64,000 nucleotides of DNA from Agapetus fuscipes. Taxonomy: Eukaryota; Arthropoda; Insecta; Trichoptera; Glossosomatidae. Positions 23,077-34,131 of the stretch are shown here, piece by piece. A model generated the notes under the pieces. It was not told where the DNA came from. It did no database searches and saw only the letters and a program-made list of their open reading frames with translations. Location: NCBI GenBank assembly GCA_951799405.1, contig OX637332.1:30542832-30606831 (forward strand), in the 5' to 3' direction. Position numbers and translations under genes: made by a program. Position 1 is the first letter of the stretch. Every line of letters starts with the position of its first letter.

Positions 23077-23504
23077 ACTCAAAGCTACTCCATACTCATT
23101 CTTCGTCAATTTGCATTCATTAACTTCTAGCTTCAACTTCACCTGCTCGATGCTACAGAAGCTAATAACATACCTCGAGTGGCACTCAAAGCTACTCCAT
23201 ACTCATTCTTCATCAATTTGCCTTCCTTAACTTCTGGCTTCAACTTCGCCTGCTCGATGTTACAGAAGCTAATAACATACCTCGAGTGGCACTCAAAGCT
23301 ACTCCACACTCATTCTTCGTCAATTTGCCTTCCTTAACTTCTGGCTTCAACTTCGCCTGCTCGATGCTACAGAAGCTAATAACATACCTCGAGTGGCACT
23401 CAAAGCTACTCCATACTCATTCTTCGTCAATTTGCCTTCCTTAACTTCTGGCTTCAACTTCGCCTGCTCGATGTTACAGAAGCTAATTGCATACCTCGGG
23501 TAGC
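23077..23504 (+). repeat. Minisatellite, four units of 107 bp
   Basis: Units begin ACTCAAAGCTACTCCA at 23077, 23184, 23291 and 23398, exactly 107 apart, more than 90 percent alike by eye. The right flank continues as in 10078-10176, so the array grew inside a dispersed element. Confidence 0.9.
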
Positions 23505-23571
23505 ACTCCTTGTGGGATTGTAACTAGATTATGGGTAGCGTGAATAATGATATACATAGTATGTAGATCAG

Positions 23572-23740
23572 CGATCATCATGGCCATTTTGACTTTGGAT
23601 GCTGCGGCTCAAAACAGGGACTTCCGCAAGTTTTTCAGCCACGATGTCCTTCGGCGTCACTGAGATCTTCTCTTCTCAATCTTACCCTGCATGATAAGAT
23701 GAAGGAGACGGTATTTCTCATTTCTCACATCCGCCTAAAT
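23572..23740 (-). pseudogene. LINE RT C-terminal remnant (same family as 26864-27163)
   Basis: 'CAGCCACGATGTCCTTCGGC' and 'ATGATAAGATGAAGGAGACG' parallel the copy at 26864-27163. A part around the WIGRSTK region is deleted. Confidence 0.65.
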
Positions 23741-23905
23741 AAAAAATGTCCTGTTTTGCCGGAAATCGAAAATGCGCAAATTTTAAAAAGCTATAATTTA
23801 AAAACTACCTATGCAAGATTTATTTTTTTAAGCACGCAGATGCACTTTCAGAAAAGAAGACTATCATTTTATGAAATAAATAAATAAATGTGAAATTATC
23901 CTGTT

Positions 23906-24258
23906 GGTGTATCAAGAGAATGTGTGAAAGTGAAGATTAAAAGAAGTATGCTTAGATGGTTTGGACATATGGAGAGAATGAATGAGGAAAGACTGACGAA
24001 GAAAGTATAATGTTGCAAGAATGTCGTGGTAGAGGAAGCTCGAGAAAGGTATGGATGGACTAAATTCCCGAAATAGCGAATGAATGGGATATCCAGAGTC
24101 ATAATAAAAGGAGAGCTTGTATGAAAAAGGTTATGGCTCAAGATGAAATGAAAGAAGTATGCAAGGACCGAAAAAAATTGCGTGTCTGTTTGTGAGAATG
24201 CATGTAATATGAATCCCCAATGTTACATATTTTTGCAACTTAGATTAGATTAGATTAG
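23906..24258 (+). mobile_element. LINE-A 3' end with shortened tail
   Basis: RT C-terminus (RWFGHMERMNEERLTKKV-like reading near 23953-24007), then AAAAAATTGCG joined straight to the last 80 bases of the tail and ATTAG repeats. The joint shows an internal deletion different from that at 8985. Confidence 0.75.
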
Positions 24259-24301
24259 CTACAACAACAAACATTTCAGGGGATGGGCGGGTGTTGGTTT
24301 A

Positions 24302-24478
<177 letters not shown>

Positions 24479-24649
24479 CTAGCAACAAACAACACAATAT
24501 AAGTATGCAACATAATAATAATAATTATATTGTTATGTAAATAGTACTAAGGTATAAACAAAATAAATAGGGTAGGTGCTTATAGATTCTAGCTGTAGGA
24601 TGAATTATTATTAAGTACCTAGAATAAGGAAATATTATATAAGTAATAA

Positions 24650-24870
24650 TTGTATTCGAAGCTTTTGGAATATCATAGACGTTTCCAGGCGAAATTAAGT
24701 CTAGAAAGTTTGATAGCCGTTGCTATAAAAGGCGCGTATCGCCTGCAGGTGAGTCAGTCTCCAAGTATTAGTAGCCGTTACAGGCCAAGTCAGCGAAAGT
24801 GAACCGTACATGTGAATTGTAAAATAAATTGTGAACAAAATAAACTACTCTCCTAAATCTCCGGCAGTTT
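24650..24870 (+). promoter_or_regulatory. TATA-Inr promoter, possible solo LTR
   Basis: TATAAAA at 24724-24730 is followed 32 bases later by an arthropod initiator TCAGT (24754-24758). AAATAAA and AATAAA follow at about 24825-24840, so promoter, start and poly(A) signal lie within 120 bases, as in an LTR R region. No matching internal retroviral-type ORF and no clear TG...CA ends were found. It points away from the WDR47-like gene. Confidence 0.4.
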
Positions 24871-24919
24871 TAATCAAGAAGACCAATATTTTAACTTTAA
24901 AAAAACATTAGAACCCTAA

Positions 24920-25195
24920 AAACACAATAATATTATTAGGATGATTTATTTGGTGAGCGCTGTTTCTGTGTGTCTCCCCCCTTAAGAGCCCTCTGCGAGC
25001 TTGGTCGTCGCTGAGAAAGCGCCAATTCTCAAGCAAGACCCAGTTGTTGTAAGGTTGGATGGACCTTTCAGTGACCGGTCTTTGGTAAAGGTTTATGAAT
25101 TTTTCAACCCAGCGAAGAGCATATTTGGAAATATAAATGGTACATTTTTGTGCTCCGCCGGGATTCGAAGTCCGAAGTGTTGCCACTGGCCAACA
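24920..25195 (-). mobile_element. SINE-C with L2-derived 3' module
   Basis: On the minus strand a head with box B deleted, the SINE-C body (25140-24994), then the module ending CAGCGCTCACC and AATAATATTATT. Confidence 0.75.
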
Positions 25196-25751
25196 ACACG
25201 CGGTGTACCTAGCGGTCACCCATCCAAGTAGAATCCGCGCCCAATTTTGCTTAACTTCGGTCATCTGATGAGAGCCGGTGCTTTCAACATGGTATCGACG
25301 CATCGTTGACATGTGATAAGGCAACAGAATAAACGTGAGCAATCGAAGGATATGACTCATTGACCAACTATTATCATTTTACTGGAGAGCAAATATAAAG
25401 TTTGAGATACTATGATTTCTTCTATTCCAAGTAAAAACATTCAAAGCACAAACCCGAAAACATTTCTATAGAAATATGTATCTCACAGTTTGACTATAAA
25501 ATCAACCTCTGTATTTCCATAGATATAATATTAATAATGGGGAAAATCCCAAAATGTTTGCATCAGCTTGATGTTGCCTAGTATTTGATGCAATGAGCCT
25601 GTTGTTGTGCGATTTCATATATAATGAGCCAGTCATAGTCATGATTTTATTTCTTTTAATGGGAAATCTATTAGTCCGGCCGATAGTTTCTTTTTGCGAA
25701 ATCCTAAACAGTCATCTTTCCATCAGACGACACATAAGTAAAAACAAGCAC

Positions 25752-26253
25752 TAAAACGCAAACGCAACTAAGCTACACATATAGTGTAACTTCTTGCCTG
25801 CGTGATCCCCGAATGGGTCGCATGTGGCGCTTCGAGACCTATTTATTTTTACAGGTAAGGGGGCCGGCCTCACACCAACCACTTTCAGTTGAAGTGGGGG
25901 TTTCCCAGCTCCCGGGGGGGCTGGTTCTCATTTCTTGTAAAGGCTGAGTAAGCCTTTAAGATCGAACTCTTGCTCTCGGCATTTAATGCAAGCATTTGAC
26001 CAATTGAGCTATCGACCTTTTTACGAGCTTGGTCGTCGTCGCTACAAAGCGCTAATTCTCAAGCAAGACCCAGTTGCTGTAAGGCTGGAATGGACCTTTG
26101 GTGACCGGCCATTGGTAAAGGTTTTTATGAATTTTTCATAAAAAGCAAATTTGAAAATATAAATGGTATATTTTTTGTGCTCTGCCGAGAATCGAACCCA
26201 CAACCTTCCCATTCAGAGTCCGATGTGTTAGCACTGAATTACGGACCGGTCTG
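25752..26253 (-). mobile_element. SINE C-B dimer
   Basis: SINE-C (26253-26016) runs through AAGCTCGTAAAAAGGTCGAT into SINE-B (26013-25752). Both pol III heads are present. Best minus-strand example of the dimer. Confidence 0.85.
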
Positions 26254-26675
26254 GGGAGACGTAATATGAAATCCATTAGAAACTGCACAATTAGCTTATA
26301 TATATATTTATATATACTACAGTAGATACATCCTGCGATAATAAGCTATATTGCATACATTAATTTAGCATACGAGCGAGTAGACAGTAATTTCGTTCGA
26401 AGCATCAAACCGGTAAGTAATGGAGGCGTCAAAAGTAGACCTCGGTATCTGGAGCACCGATGAACTGCAAGTCACGAGATCAGCGACTCACTTGCCGCTG
26501 AGTCAGTGTGAACCCCATTCTTATACGCAGATCGGTGCAGGGGCGAACACTCCATAGAAGCATTCCGTATAAGTGTGTTTGTGGCATTCAAATAATTGCT
26601 AGAAGCAATATTGTAACGAATACGTAGTTGTGTGTTGCGTTTTTTTTTTTTTAATAGATTTGTGAAGAGTCTTCA

Positions 26676-26815
26676 TGCGAAAGCAGAAGCTTGTCCCCAT
26701 GCAACGGCATCTGTTGAACCAGGTTCGAAGTTATGGTCAAAGGGCAAGACGTGATTCGAACCAACGTTATTCTGTTTCAAATACGATAGTCAAGAATAGC
26801 GACTTAACACCAGGC
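26676..26815 (-). mobile_element. SINE-E, class II tRNA-like head
   Basis: On the minus strand, a long variable region and box B GGTTCGAATCACG; then 'TGACCATAACTTCGAACC'. Relatives at 35983-36146 and 59188-59300. Confidence 0.6.
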
Positions 26816-26863
26816 GCGTGCATCCCATACAGGCACCTGCGCCTTCTTCTTCTTGTGCCACTT

Positions 26864-27180
26864 CTAACAAAGATCGGCGATCATCATAGCTATTTTGATT
26901 TTTGATGCTGCGGCTCGAAACAGGGACTTGGTGCTTCTGCCGATCCACTGTCGCAGGTTCTTCAGCCACGATGTCTTTCGGCGTCCCTGAGATCTTTTCC
27001 CCTCAATCTTACCCTGAATGATAAGATGAAGGAGACGGTACTTCTCATTTCTCATAATGTGACCAAAGTACATGAGCTTTCTCTGCTTAATGGTAGGCAG
27101 GAGCTCCTTTGTAGTGCGCATGCGCCTAATAAATCTAAATCTAAGGCAATATATGGTAAACAATCATGTAAGCTTGATAT
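26864..27180 (-). pseudogene. LINE RT C-terminal fragment (endonuclease-reverse transcriptase type)
   Basis: An open minus-strand segment of about 99 codons reads RRMRTTKELLPTIKQRKLMY, FGHIMRNEKYRLLHLIIQGK, then GRRKTSWLKNLRQW. This is the conserved C-terminal region of RTE/Jockey-style insect LINEs. Catalytic RT motifs are absent. Confidence 0.8.
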
Positions 27181-27571
27181 TCAGATTTAAAATTAAACAT
27201 TGAAGTTCGAATGTAGACATCGTTAGCACTTCAGTCAATTTCAAATGAGTTATTTTAAAGGAATGGGAGAAAATATTTATTCTGAAATATATTTGCCTAT
27301 AACCTATGCACGCGCCTGCTTAACACCTTTATTTTGACTACATTTATTTCATAAAAAAAAAACTCCTACATTGCCGTATTGGATTCTATACGAATAACAT
27401 TATAATTTTTCAAAGCCAGACGAAAGAATACTCGTATAATAGTGAGCTTTCGAATGTTGATATGGTGGCCAATAAATACATACAATAATAAACATTTCTG
27501 TCGTAAAAAAGTTTCCAATCTCTCAGGTGTGTGGCTTCAAATTTGAGATTTAATGATACACATTATTGAGA

Positions 27572-27862
27572 TCGATAGCTTACTTGGAAGAGTGCTTGCA
27601 TTTCATGCGGAGAGCTTGGGTACGAATCCCAAATGATTTCCCATTTCGGTGTTTTTTTCAAACCAACAAATTTAAAAAAACGGCAAGGTGAAGTCAGCCT
27701 TCACAAATACCAGCCACCTTGGGAGCAGGGAAACTCCCATTTAAATTGGCGTAAAGCCGGCCAACTTAGCTGTAAAAATAAATAAGTTCCACTAGTCCAT
27801 GCAACCGATTCGGGGATAACGCGGCAAGAATTTACACTATATGTGTAGCTTAGTAGCTTTTA
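27572..27862 (+). mobile_element. SINE-B, box B damaged
   Basis: 'GATCGATAGCTTACTTGGAA' head, GGTACGAATCCC in place of box B, normal body. Confidence 0.8.
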
Positions 27863-27878
27863 GCGCAGCGAGGTGACT

Positions 27879-28115
27879 AATCTAAGTTGCAAATATATGT
27901 TATATTAGATATTAACATTATGTGCATTCTCACAAGCAGACACCTACAAGTTCGCGCTTGCACATGCCGCATATGAACCTAAAACATAAAAACCAAATCT
28001 CAAATAGACATAGGTACACACTGCAACTCTTGCCGTCCTTCCCTGAAACAGGGGTGACATTGGCAAAGTGAACCACTTTTTTACAGTATGGGTGGTCAGC
28101 CTCATACCAACCTGC
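27879..28115 (-). mobile_element. LINE-A 3' tail copy
   Basis: Full tail with a single ATTAG unit; abuts the split MITE at 28116. Confidence 0.82.
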
Positions 28116-28557
28116 AGCTGATAAGTCTTCATACAAATTATACCGATATTCGGTAGGTAAGAATTCCGGAAAAGAAGTCCGGTCGATAGCTCAGTTAGTA
28201 GAGTGCTTGCATTCCATGCCGTGAGCTCGGGTTCGAATCCCACTGAGGGTGTCAGAAATGATTTCCCGTTTCGGTGTTTATTTCAAACCCCAAAATAAAA
28301 TACCGGCAAGGTTTACTCAGCCTTCACAAGAAATGAGTACCAGCCCTCTCGGGAGCTGGGAAAACCCCCACTTCAACTGAAGTGGTTGGCGTAAGGCCGG
28401 CCCCCTTACCTGCAAAAATAAATAGGTTCAACTCGCCACATGCGACCCCTTCGGGGATAACGCAGCAAGAAGTTACACTATATGTGTAGCTTAGTTGCGT
28501 TTTTTTTTAGTTGCGTGCGTAAGAATCACCGTGGCGATGAGACTTACAGCCATGGAA
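28116..28557. mobile_element. MITE split by SINE-B
   Basis: The MITE of 13425-13591 is recognisable at 28128-28160 ('TATTCGGTAGGTAAGAATT') and resumes at 28522 ('GTAAGAATCACCGTGGCGAT'). GTAAGAAT appears on both sides of the SINE and is the likely target duplication. Confidence 0.7.
28177..28516 (+). mobile_element. SINE-B, near full length
   Basis: Intact box A and box B; very close to the copy at 16998-17342. Confidence 0.9.
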
Positions 28558-28849
28558 ACGCTGCAAGAAGTTACGCTATATGTACAGCTTATTAGCGTAA
28601 CGAGGTGACTCATCTCAGTCTGCATTGGGGAATCGTGTAATGATTGCATTAATTATTGTCTCCGGCCAGAATGTGTTTTCACTTGATCTGGAAATTGCAA
28701 TGGAAACCTCGCAAAGAGAGATTTCGGCCTCGATTCAAAACACATCAATGTAACATCGACAGTCGAATTATAATATCAACGATTCGGACGCGAATCACAA
28801 CCAAAACAGATTATAATACCTGAATTAAAATTTACCCACTTCAACTGAT

Positions 28850-29235
28850 GAAATGGCGGTTGATCTGTGATGTTGGCGGCTTGGGTTTTTTAATTTAAAA
28901 TTTATTTTCGGTTAGTTTTTGATGTTCATACATATTATAATTTGTTGATTTTAAAAATGTAATTTGTTGTGTATGTTCCTTGACTTATAGGTTGGTATAC
29001 GGCTGACCACCTATGTTGTAGAAAATGGTTCACTTTGCCAACGTCACCCCTGTTTTCAGGGAAGGTCGGCAAGAGTTGCAGGGTGTATGTCCATGTGAGA
29101 TTGGGGTGTTAATATTGTAGGACCACATGCGGCATGTTTAAGCGCGAACTTGTGCATGTCTGTTTGTGAAAGTGCATATAATGTGAATCTTTAATGTTAC
29201 ATCAATTTTGCCACTTAGATTAGATTAGATTAGAA
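28850..29235 (+). mobile_element. LINE-A 3' end
   Basis: Begins with the end of the RT ORF ('AAATGGCGGTTGATCTGTGA', coding KWRLICD), then the 3' UTR and tail with ATTAG repeats. Shows directly that the tail belongs to a LINE. Confidence 0.88.
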
Positions 29236-29249
29236 GTGAAGTAGTTGCT

Positions 29250-29345
29250 GTAAGGCCGGTTATATTTTATGTGCTTCGCTGGGAATCGTGCCTAGTATTT
29301 TCCAACCAGAGTCCAAAGTGTTAACAACTAGACTACGGGCCGGTC
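29250..29345 (-). mobile_element. Degenerate SINE-C head
   Basis: Reverse of the GGCCCGTAGTCTAG...TCCCAGCGAAGCAC head only. Confidence 0.55.
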
Positions 29346-29393
29346 AAAAATGTTTCAAGTGTCGTTATGAGGAATATTTGAAGACGCCACTAA

Positions 29394-29735
29394 CCGGTCC
29401 GTAGTCCAAAGGAAGAACTTCGGGTTCGTAGATGGAAGTTCATGGTTTCGAATCCCGGAGGAGCACAAAAAAATACCGTTATACTTTCAAATACGCTCTT
29501 TGCTTAGTTGAAAATTTTATAAAATCTTTACCAAAGACCGGTCACCAAAGATCCATCCAGCCTTACAGTACGTGGGTCTTTCCTGAGAATTGGCGCTTTG
29601 TGGTGGCGAACAAGCCCATAAAAAGGCCAGCCGATAGCTCAATTGGTAGAATGCTTGCATTCCATGCCGAGAGCAAGGGTTCGGCCTCCATAAAGTGTGT
29701 CAGAAATGATTTCCCGTTGCGGTTTACAATCATCG
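29394..29735 (+). mobile_element. SINE C-B dimer, B truncated
   Basis: SINE-C 29394-29612, linker CCCATAAAAAGGCCAG, SINE-B head 29625-29735 ending at the 'TTTCCCGTTGCGGTTTACAA' region. Confidence 0.8.
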
Positions 29736-29739
29736 TCAG

Positions 29740-30480
29740 GTACAATAAAATTTAAAAAATGAAATTTAAAAAACGTTCGTACAAATTAATTGAAGTAAAT
29801 TAATAATTAAAAAAAAATATATACAGTATTTCATTGAACTTTGATTCTAAAAAAAATATTACAAATCAATTGAGATTAAATGTTTTATCCACGATTTTTC
29901 AAATCAGTGAACCAGCACTTATTCAGTTTTACCTTTAAGGTGGTGATACATTTTCACACTGACTAAGATTAGAAAGAAAAAAATTCGTTTTGTTTAGTTT
30001 AATGGGAATAATAATACATAATCTTAATCGCCAGCTGGTCTTTTATATGCCGAATGCTTTATTGTTAATACAATAGAAAGAAATCGGACCACAATTAAAA
30101 GTGAGCGCCTTTTAGAGTCGATTAGAGAAAAGAAAGAGTTACTACAAATGAAAGTGTAAAATTGGCCACGCATTTAGTGCAATTGATTGAAAATTTCAAT
30201 TCGATGAAAAGATTAAATATTGAATACAATTACATGAAAATCAAAGCTAGAATACAAGTAGAGAATAGATTTGAATAGTTCCTACTTAGATCTATATATG
30301 ATTTATGCATTATATATTACGAGTATTAAAGGGAATTTCTGTTAACACAGTGAAAGTGTACCTATGGTATTTGAATGAATTCGATAGAAGAAAAAAACAA
30401 AGTTTTTGTTCACTTTTATTTATTTTAAATCAATTAAATTGACTTTTTTCTATTGAATTTATACAAAATTATGCTTAATA
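29740..30480. other. AT-rich interval, nothing recognised
   Basis: No coding signal or family similarity seen. Confidence 0.4.
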
Positions 30481-31280
30481 TTGGCGGTAAACGGTAGTAT
30501 ACTAGTGCCCACCTTGATGTATGGAATAGAAGCCTGGACGGTGAATGAAAGTAAAATTAGTAAAGTCCATACTGTTGAAATGGACTTCTTAAGAAGTATG
30601 ATTGAGAAAAAACGGAGTGATAGGGTGAGGAATGATTTTGTAAGAGAAGAATGTGGTATAAGGGTAAGACAAGAGTAAAAGAAGTCTGTTAAGTTGATTT
30701 GGGCATATGGAGAAAATGAGTGATGAAAGACTGACGAAAAAAGTGTACATTGCAAGAATAGATGGATATCGTGGTAGAGGAAGACCGAAAAAGGTACGAA
30801 TGTGCGAAATTCCTACAATAGCGAATGAATGGGATATCCACGTTCATAATAAAAGAAGAATTTGTATGAAAAAGGTTATGACTCTGGATGAAATAAAAAG
30901 TATGTGAGAAGGGAAAAAAATGGCGGCTAATCTGTAATGTTGGCGTCTTATTCTTTCATAATTTTTAATTTTATGTAATTTATATACCTACAGATTTATT
31001 TGTATAGGTTTTAAATTTAAGGTTCTGTTATTTTTCTACATACCTAAGTTATATTTATTTTACGTATCCTTGACCTGTAGGCTGATATGAGGATGACCAC
31101 CCATACTGTAAAAATGGTTATTTTTTTCAATACCACCCCTGTTTCAGGGAAAGGCGGCGGGAGTTGAAAATTTCATGTTCACATGAGTTTTGGTTTTATT
31201 TGTACGTGCACATGCAGCATGTGCAAGCCCTTACTTACATGTCATGTCAATATATCTTTGCAACTCAGATTATAGATTAT
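30481..31280 (+). mobile_element. LINE-A, longest 3' copy (RT C-terminus plus full tail)
   Basis: Reference copy of LINE-A. The RT C-terminus reads VLVPTLMYGIEAWTVNESKI-like sequence (ILVPTLMYGIEAWTVNESKI here) and EMDFLRSMIEKKRSDRVRND, then a frameshift before the GHMEKMSDERLTKKVYIARI region (about 30700-30765) and GRGRPKKVRM. A 170 bp 3' UTR leads to the tail repeat (31069-31280) with ATTATAG units. The EN and the catalytic RT domain are missing. The family resembles RTE-like elements of insects. Confidence 0.88.
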
Positions 31281-31817
31281 TGTAGAGGTCTTGGCCCCGA
31301 CTTGAGAACAATTTTTGTAAATGGGAGAAACTTTAATAACAGCGCATGGAGCTCAACGCAACGGCTTGTAAAAGATCAAGAATAATTATTGCAAACTACG
31401 ACAGAAATTTTACAATTATGCACTGCGATTAGCAGCCATTAAAATTAGCATACAACATGGCATCGACGATTTCCTATCTGAGAACTTTCAACCAATTGTC
31501 TATTTCCCATCTTTAGCTCCACTTAAAGCGTGTAAGTTATTGTTTACATCTATGGGTTTCCATTATAAGAAGTGTATTTTAATTGTATACGAATCGGTCA
31601 CTACTCAGACAAAAGACAATAAAAACATGCAGGTGAATAGGAAAACATGTAACGTGTAAAAGCATGTGCGCCCATAATCGATACTTGGCTTCGTTAATGG
31701 AAACAGGAACGTTTTACATGTTTTTTTTAACATAAATGCATAATTCTCATAATCAAGATATATGGGAATATTATACAGCAATACACAGAACAGCAATAAC
31801 ATCCCCTTTTCTTTGAT
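31281..31817. other. Interval without recognised feature
   Basis: No gene or repeat recognised. Confidence 0.4.
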
Positions 31818-31890
31818 GAATAGGTTGGTATGAGGCTGACCCTTATGTTGTAAAAACTTGGTTCACTTTTGCCAATGCCTCCCCCAGTTC
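31818..31890 (+). mobile_element. LINE-A tail fragment, 3'-truncated by SINE-C
   Basis: Starts ATAGGTTGGTATGAGGCTGA and is broken off at CCAGTTCCAAGAG where SINE-C begins. Confidence 0.7.
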
Positions 31891-31899
31891 CAAGAGGGA

Positions 31900-32200
31900 A
31901 CGGTTCGTAGTCCAGTGGTAGCACTTCGGTCTTGTAAATGGAAGGTTGTGGGTTCGAATCCCGGCGCAGCACAAAAAAATACCATTTATATTTTCAAATT
32001 TGCTCTTTTCTGGGTTGAAAAATTCATAACCCTTTACCAAAGACCGGCCATCAAAAGATCCATGCAGCCTTACAGCAACTGGCTCTTGCATGAGAATTGG
32101 CGCTTTCTACAGTGACGACCAAGCTTGCAGAGGGCTCTTGAGGTGCGATACACAAAAAAACAGCGCTCACCAAATAAATTAGCCTAATTTAATTTATTGG
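31900..32200 (+). mobile_element. SINE-C with L2-derived 3' module
   Basis: Head (31905-31970), body to GACGACCAAGCTTGCAGA, then GGGCTCTTGAGGTGCGATAC and an AATTTAATTTA end. Confidence 0.85.
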
Positions 32201-32202
32201 CG

Positions 32203-32290
32203 GCAGGAGTTGCAAGGTTTGTGTTAATGTTAGGTTTATTTTATTTCGTAAGTACACACGCAGCATGTGTAACCGTAAACTTATAAGTCT
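32203..32290 (+). mobile_element. LINE-A tail fragment
   Basis: Middle portion only ('GGCGGCAGGAGTTGCAAGG'). Confidence 0.65.
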
Positions 32291-32334
32291 TTTTATTTTC
32301 ATTATTATTTTTGTTATATTCTACACGCTTCCTT

Positions 32335-32897
32335 GTCCGGTCGATAGTTCAGTTGGTAGTGCTTGCATTCCATGCCGTGAGCTCGGGTTCAAATCCCACC
32401 GAGGGTGTCAGAAATGTTTTCCTGATTCGGTGTTTATTTCAAAGCTCAAAATAAAATACCGGCAAGGTTTACTCAGCCTTCACAAGAAATGAGTACCAGC
32501 CCTCTCGGGAGCTGGGAAACCCCCACTTCAACTGAAGTGGTAGGCGTAAGGCCGCCCCTTACCTATACAAAAAATAGGTTCTAATCTAATCTAATCTAAT
32601 CTAAGCTGCAAAGATATATATCATTTAATATTTATATTAAATGCATTCCCACAAGCAGATATGTATAATTTCGCGCTAACACATGCCGCATGTGGACCTA
32701 CAATATAAAAACCCAATCTCAAATGAACATAAGCCTTGCAACTCTTGCCGTCCTTCCCTGAAACAGGGGTGACATTGGCAAAGTGAACCAATTTTTTACA
32801 GTATGGGTGGTCAGCCGCATAACAACCTATAAGTCAAGGTTCCACTCGCCAAATGCGAAATCCTTCGGGGATAACGCGGCAAGAAGTTACACTACAT
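32335..32897 (+). mobile_element. SINE-B split by a LINE-A tail
   Basis: The SINE runs 32335-32580 to AAAAATAGGTT and resumes at 32838 with GTTCCACTCGCCAAATGC. Other copies read straight across (AATAGGTTCCACTCGCC). The repeated GGTT/GTT is the likely target duplication. Confidence 0.85.
32580..32838 (-). mobile_element. LINE-A 3' tail copy nested in SINE-B
   Basis: Full tail with four ATTAG units, very similar to the copy at 2421-2681. Confidence 0.9.
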
Positions 32898-32902
32898 CAT
32901 AT

Positions 32903-33132
32903 CAGTGGCGAAGGGTGCCATACAACTCGATTCCCATCGGTTTTCCTTTTAAAAAGAGGCAAAAATATACAATAAAGTAGACTGCATGGTTTCAATGGGG
33001 GAAAAATACGTATTGATTCTTTGGTTTTAAATGTATTATTTTACTCTGTGCCTATTTTTTTGAACTACTTTGTAACATCATTTTAAAAGGGAAGCCGATG
33101 GGAACCGGCTTGTATGGCACCCTTTGCCCCTG
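32903..33132. mobile_element. Non-autonomous hAT-like element, 230 bp
   Basis: Termini CAGTGGCGAAGGGTGCCATA and (reversed) CAGGGGCAAAGGGTGCCATA are a hAT-style inverted pair. The flanks do not match, so the target duplication has decayed or been deleted. Confidence 0.7.
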
Positions 33133-33159
33133 GTTTCTATCTATCTTGACCCTCTTGGC

Positions 33160-33245
33160 CGATTTTGCAACCAATCTTGAAACCACGAGACCTTTCAATT
33201 ACGAGTCCGCAGCGTCAACCACTACAACACGGACCGGTCTAGTCC
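33160..33245 (-). mobile_element. Degenerate SINE-C head
   Basis: Reverse of GACCGGTCCGTGTTGTAGTG and a decayed box B. Confidence 0.5.
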
Positions 33246-33484
33246 GCAGTCTTGTTGATAAGGCTGTGCGCGAGTTATCTCTGCGACACTGAGCTAAGCT
33301 ATGAACCACTGACCGGAATAGCGAGAGACTAGTCGGTAGTCACCACTACCCCACTTACTGACGACCCACAAAGCTGCGACAACCACCACACAACCAGTAT
33401 AATGTTACGAATGTTGGAGTTTATGTCTGTGTATGTTTACTTATCTATAATCTATGTATAATGTATTGCAAGGATACATTCACA

Positions 33485-33731
33485 CTGACTTATAGGTTGG
33501 TATGAGGCTGACCACCCATACTGTAAAAAATGGTTCACTTTGCCAATGTCACCCCTGTTTCAGGGAATGTCGGCAGGAGTTGCAGGGTTTATGTTCATTT
33601 GAGTTTGGATTTTATTTGTAAGTACACAATCAGCATTTGTAAGCGCGAACTACACGTGTTTGTTTGTGGGCATACATCTGAGAGCTTTAAATGAATATAT
33701 CCTTGCAACTTAGATTATAGATTATAGATTA
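33485..33731 (+). mobile_element. LINE-A 3' tail copy
   Basis: Full tail ending in ATTATAG units; directly followed by a second partial copy. Confidence 0.88.
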
Positions 33732-33836
33732 CATGCGGCACGTGTTAGCGCGAACTTATACGTGTCTGCTTGTGGGAATGCATTGAATATGAATCTCAAT
33801 TGATTAATATCTTTGCGACTTAGACTTAGATTTAGA
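33732..33836 (+). mobile_element. LINE-A 3' tail, distal half, ATTTAG end
   Basis: Joined head-to-tail to the preceding copy; ends in TTAGACTTAGATTTAG. Confidence 0.8.
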
Positions 33837-34131
33837 AAGTCTTTATCTTCCCATGCTACAAAAACTACCACACTTTCCTGCAATCGGGATGGCATTGGCT
33901 AAAGTGATCCATTTTTTTACAGGGCCAGCCTCCTACAACAAACAATAACAGGAAATCTCTATGACATTGTTACGAATATGCAAGATTTTAGTAGTTGTAT
34001 TTGGTTTGTCTGTGTTAGTTTAATAGTAAGTCTATGAATTTTCTAAAAATAAATGGCAGCTTAGGTAGGTACCTACCGAATTATAATTTTTATTTGTTCT
34101 AGATTAGTTAAGTGTTGAAACAAATATTTAG

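Noticed and set aside
23077..23504. Regular repeats suggesting a CRISPR array
   Set aside because: Contiguous 107 bp units without spacers in a eukaryotic genome; a minisatellite.
30459..30755. 98-codon minus-strand ORF
   Set aside because: Antisense of the LINE-A reverse transcriptase C-terminus on the plus strand.
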